From Bordetella parapertussis (GTDB taxonomy: Bacteria > Pseudomonadota > Gammaproteobacteria > Burkholderiales > Burkholderiaceae_D): a stretch of 5,632 bases of DNA. The stretch lies in assembly GCA_945867725.1 (NCBI GenBank), contig CAMBJI010000148.1, positions 1 to 5,632 on the forward strand, given 5' to 3'. Shown here piece after piece: positions 4,795-5,632 of the stretch. Position 1 is the first letter of the stretch, and every line of letters starts with the position of its first letter. Both the position numbers and the translations under genes were made by a program. The notes under the pieces are model-generated. The model was not told where the DNA came from. It saw only the letters and a program-made list of their open reading frames with translations, and searched no databases.

Positions 4795-5514
4795 ATGGCC
4801 ACCACCACCACCGGACCCGCATCCTCAACGGCGATGAACACGCTGCCGTCGAATATCAAGACGACGGCACAGCACAAAAAAGATCAGGAAAACGCCATCC
4901 TTAACGGTAATGGCGGCGAGATGGGTCAAACCGCATTTCTGACGCTGTTCACAACGCAGTTGCAAAACCAGAATCCGCTCGATCCAATGGAAAACGAAGC
5001 CTTCGTTGCTCAGTTGGCGCAATTCTCCCAGCTGGAAGCCACGACCAAGATGTCGGATTCACTGCAAACCCTGGTCAGTTCAATGTCAGGCGATCGCATG
5101 AGTTCTGCAGCCAGCCTTATCGGCAAAACTGTTGCTGTCGGCGATGGCAAAGCCATCAAAAATGGTGAAGCCATTGAAGGCTCGGTCAAGTTGGCTAACG
5201 ACGTCGATAGCATCACGATCAAAGTGTATTCATCCACCGGCGCACTGGTGCGCACCGGCCAGATCGGCGCGCAGAAGAAGGGTGACTACCCCTTCAGTTG
5301 GGACGGCAACGATGCCGACGGCAATGCGCTGCCTGATGGCACCTATCGCATTGAAGCCAGCGTTAACCGTTTTGGTGCCGTCAGCAAAGCACCCGTCACC
5401 ACCATGGCCACTGTGCGTAGTGTGACCACCGATGCTGTCACCGGCGACATGAAAGTCGAGCTCAATGACGGCTCGCTGGTCAGCCTGAGCGAAGTCAAAC
5501 GCATTGGTAATTAA
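4795..5514 (+). CDS. flgD: Flagellar hook-capping protein FlgD
   Basis: FlgD forms the cap at the tip of the growing hook and is needed for FlgE polymerisation; it is discarded when the hook is complete. The 239-residue length is normal. A polar Thr/Ser-rich N-terminus (1-45) precedes the conserved capping motif: FLTLFTTQLQNQNPLDPMEN (48-67), then FVAQLAQFSQLEATTKM (70-86). The C-terminal half is beta-rich, with an FlgD Ig-like domain visible in GDYPFSWDGNDADGNALPDG (163-182) followed by TYRIEASV (183-190), and a final strand with VELNDGSLVSLSEV (221-234). The ribosome-binding site AAGGA (4782-4786, 8 nt spacing) overlaps the flgC stop codon, consistent with an operon. A longer, AT-rich gap of 76 bp follows before flgE. 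Confidence 0.96.
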   Translation: MATTTTGPASSTAMNTLPSNIKTTAQHKKDQENAILNGNGGEMGQTAFLTLFTTQLQNQNPLDPMENEAFVAQLAQFSQLEATTKMSDSLQTLVSSMSGDRMSSAASLIGKTVAVGDGKAIKNGEAIEGSVKLANDVDSITIKVYSSTGALVRTGQIGAQKKGDYPFSWDGNDADGNALPDGTYRIEASVNRFGAVSKAPVTTMATVRSVTTDAVTGDMKVELNDGSLVSLSEVKRIGN

Positions 5515-5532
5515 ACGTAAAAAATAAATTTA

Positions 5533-5554
5533 GCAAATTTAAAGCGAATTTAAA
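5533..5554. repeat. Tandem 11-bp AT-rich repeat between flgD and flgE
   Basis: GCAAATTTAAA (5533-5543) is followed directly by GCGAATTTAAA (5544-5554), with one mismatch. A partial AAATTTA precedes them (5526-5532). The 11-bp period is close to one DNA helical turn. No hairpin terminator or -24/-12 promoter is visible in this 76-bp gap. Confidence 0.6.
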
Positions 5555-5590
5555 AAATAACCGCCCGCTAGTAATTCAGGAGAAGCAAAT

Positions 5591-5632
5591 ATGTCTTTCT
5601 ATACCTCGTTGACCGGTCTGAACGCTGCAACT
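5591..5632 (+). CDS. flgE: Flagellar hook protein FlgE, N-terminal start only
   Basis: Only 14 codons lie in the window (MSFYTSLTGLNAAT). This closely resembles the start of FlgE, the hook subunit, whose N-terminus typically reads MSF-x-x-x-L-S/T-GL-x-A-A. ATG at 5591 has an AGGAG site at 5578-5582 with 8-nt spacing. The position right after flgD is the standard flgBCDE order. The 76-bp gap after flgD makes it possible, but not shown, that flgE has additional control. The gene runs off the right edge. Confidence 0.9.
   Translation, partial: MSFYTSLTGLNAAT

Noticed and set aside
4283..4828. A 181-residue minus-strand open frame opposite flgC
   Set aside because: It is antisense to the clearly coding flgC, and its His/Arg/Val-rich composition is typical of a reverse-strand shadow.

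Overview
This window is a flagellar rod/hook locus from a Gram-negative, most likely a beta- or gammaproteobacterium (phylum Pseudomonadota). The evidence is FlgA, a P-ring chaperone found only where there is an outer membrane, together with the gene order flgN-flgM-flgA | flgB-flgC-flgD-flgE, sigma-54-type (-24/-12) flagellar promoters and a sigma-28-type promoter. The taxon cannot be fixed from this sequence. Sigma-54 plus sigma-28 control is known from hierarchically regulated, often polar, flagellar systems such as those of Pseudomonas, Vibrio and some betaproteobacteria.

Layout. Positions 1-633 (+) hold the 3' end of a FliK-like hook-length-control gene, overlapping by ATGA a 90-residue stand-alone FlhB C-terminal-domain protein that lacks the NPTH self-cleavage motif. 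This pair converges on flgN with 1 bp between the stops. Positions 635-2341 (-) hold flgA, then flgM and flgN: the P-ring chaperone, the anti-sigma-28 factor and the export chaperone. A strong sigma-28-type promoter lies between flgA and flgM, so flgMN can be transcribed late and separately from flgA. Positions 2342-2481 form a compact divergent control region with two sigma-54-type promoters that point toward each other, one for flgA and one for the gene on the right. Positions 2482-3441 (+) encode a 319-residue protein with a LysM domain and a lytic-transglycosylase-like domain but no Sec signal, placed between flgA and flgB. Positions 3442-3959 are non-coding and carry dispersed hairpin repeats, a possible activator-binding region, a near-consensus sigma-54 promoter and a leader hairpin just before the flgB ribosome-binding site. 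Positions 3960-5514 hold flgB, flgC and flgD, and the first 14 codons of flgE begin at 5591.

How it fits together. FlgB and FlgC are proximal rod proteins, FlgD is the hook cap and FlgE the hook subunit. FlgA escorts FlgI to build the P ring. FlgN chaperones the hook-filament junction proteins, and FlgM holds sigma-28 inactive until the hook is complete. FliK and the FlhB-like fragment concern hook length and the export switch. The LysM/transglycosylase protein is the least standard member. From its position, promoter and lack of a Sec signal I infer that it opens peptidoglycan for the rod, possibly after export by the flagellar secretion apparatus. Most of the window is ordinary flagellar core. 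The unusual material is this enzyme, the face-to-face sigma-54 promoters and the elaborate flgB upstream region.
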